64,000 bases of DNA from Paenibacillus sp. SYP-B4298 (GTDB taxonomy: Bacteria; Bacillota; Bacilli; Paenibacillales; Paenibacillaceae), in the NCBI RefSeq assembly GCF_027627475.1, contig NZ_CP115484.1:1611501-1675500 (forward strand), given 5' to 3'. Below the pieces are notes generated by a model. It made no database searches and was not told the origin of the DNA. It saw only the letters and a program-made list of their open reading frames with translations. Shown here one piece after another: positions 63,546-64,000 of this stretch. Within the stretch, counting starts at the first letter, position 1. The number at the start of each line of letters is the position of its first letter. The position numbers and the translations under genes are program-made.

Positions 63546-64000
63546 ATGAGACAGGACGGGGAAGGTGAGCAGCCGCTCTATCTCATTGTCAGCGTGCGGA
63601 GGGACAAACAGCGCAAAGGGCGCTATCTGCTCTACACGGCCGGCAGAGAGGAGCCATTGCTCTCGGTGCATGAGGATATTCTGGTGCAATATAAGCTGCT
63701 CAAGGGAGTGGAGGTCACTCAGGCGGAGCTTGAGGACATTATCCGCACAGACAGCAGGCAGACGGCCTATGCGATGGCAATCGCTTATCTTGGGGTAAAG
63801 CCGCGTACTCGGAAGGAGATCGAGCGATACCTGAAGCGCAAGGAGCTGGATGCTGAGCTGATTGAGCAGGTGGCTGACCGGCTGGAGCAAGAGCGCATCA
63901 TCGACGACAGGGAGTATGCCCGCATGTATGCTAGCCAGCGACTGCGCAATCATGCCAAGGGGAGGCTGGCGATCCGTCAGGAGCTGCAGCAGCGGGGAGT
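63546..64000 (+). CDS. recX: Regulatory protein RecX, 3' end missing
   Basis: Modulates RecA filaments by direct contact. The 151 visible residues include the helical RecX repeats (TAYAMAIAYLGVKPRTRKEI, LEQERIIDDREYARMYASQR, then KGRLAIRQELQQRG); the gene runs off the window. ATG with AAAGGGATGAGG upstream. An N-terminal extension of about 60 residues before the first repeat is present, as in Bacillota RecX. It follows recA, which supports the call. Confidence 0.93.
   Translation, partial: MRQDGEGEQPLYLIVSVRRDKQRKGRYLLYTAGREEPLLSVHEDILVQYKLLKGVEVTQAELEDIIRTDSRQTAYAMAIAYLGVKPRTRKEIERYLKRKELDAELIEQVADRLEQERIIDDREYARMYASQRLRNHAKGRLAIRQELQQRG

Overview
The window is a stretch of chromosome from a spore-forming, low-to-medium GC Bacillota, best matched to Paenibacillus or a close relative. 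The evidence is gene content and order. The blocks yqhQ-yqhR-aroQ-pepQ-efp, yqhV-spoIIIAA-AH-accB-accC-yqhY, nusB-folD-xseA-xseB-ispA-dxs-tlyA-argR-recN-spoIVB-spo0A and lpd-bkdAA-bkdAB-bkdB follow the Bacillus subtilis order. The gerP cluster, spore photoproduct lyase, SpoIIIA proteins and Spo0A show that the organism sporulates. I see no rRNA, tRNA, prophage, insertion sequence or CRISPR array. Gene density is high and most of the window is ordinary core chromosome.

Layout. 1-10.7 kb is carbohydrate metabolism: the end of an alpha-xylosidase gene, a metallophosphoesterase, a glycogen cluster glgB-glgC-glgD-glgA and a GH15 glucoamylase-like enzyme. 10.7-13.1 kb (minus strand) holds a 46-residue YjcZ-type spore peptide and the gerPA-PB-PC-PD-PE operon, each preceded by a sigma-K-like promoter. 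13.4-17.2 kb holds an Hsp20-like protein, two small membrane proteins, yidD and metG behind a T-box leader. 17.3-20.2 kb is a zinc uptake operon znuA-znuC-znuB with a Zur-like operator on a consensus promoter. 20.2-25 kb has ccdA, splB, mntR, a patatin-like lipase and yqhQ. 25.2-32.5 kb has yqhR, aroQ, pepQ and efp, then a block absent from the B. subtilis order (an Rpn-family nuclease, aspartokinase, DUF441 and phosphosulfolactate synthase), then yqhV. 32.5-38.1 kb is the complete spoIIIA operon with a sigma-E-like promoter. 38.3-41.7 kb has accB-accC and an Asp23/AmaP/DUF2273 trio. 41.9-54.3 kb has DNA repair, folate, isoprenoid and sporulation-control genes ending in spo0A. 54.4-60.7 kb has branched-chain 2-oxoacid dehydrogenase and lipB. 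The last part has a Prli42-type micropeptide, an M20 peptidase, recA with an SOS box, and the start of recX.

Functional links. Branched-chain acyl-CoA made by Bkd (lipoylated through LipB) primes branched fatty acids, and AccBC supplies malonyl-CoA. A FapR-like palindrome just downstream of the bkdAA promoter suggests that the two ends are co-regulated. Isoprenoid (dxs, ispA) and folate genes sit in one housekeeping run. Metal homeostasis is represented by Zur-controlled zinc import and by MntR.

Most unusual observations: a glycogen synthase with a 45-residue N-terminal insertion and loss of the KTGGL lysine; a spoIIIAF reading frame that needs a CTG (or ATT) start; the FapR-like operator at bkdAA; a strong internal ribosome-binding site for a separate aspartokinase beta subunit; a gerP operon without gerPF; and a membrane-anchored protein with a degenerate nuclease-like motif between tlyA and argR. 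I did not find a convincing wholly new multi-gene system; the candidates are listed with tests.
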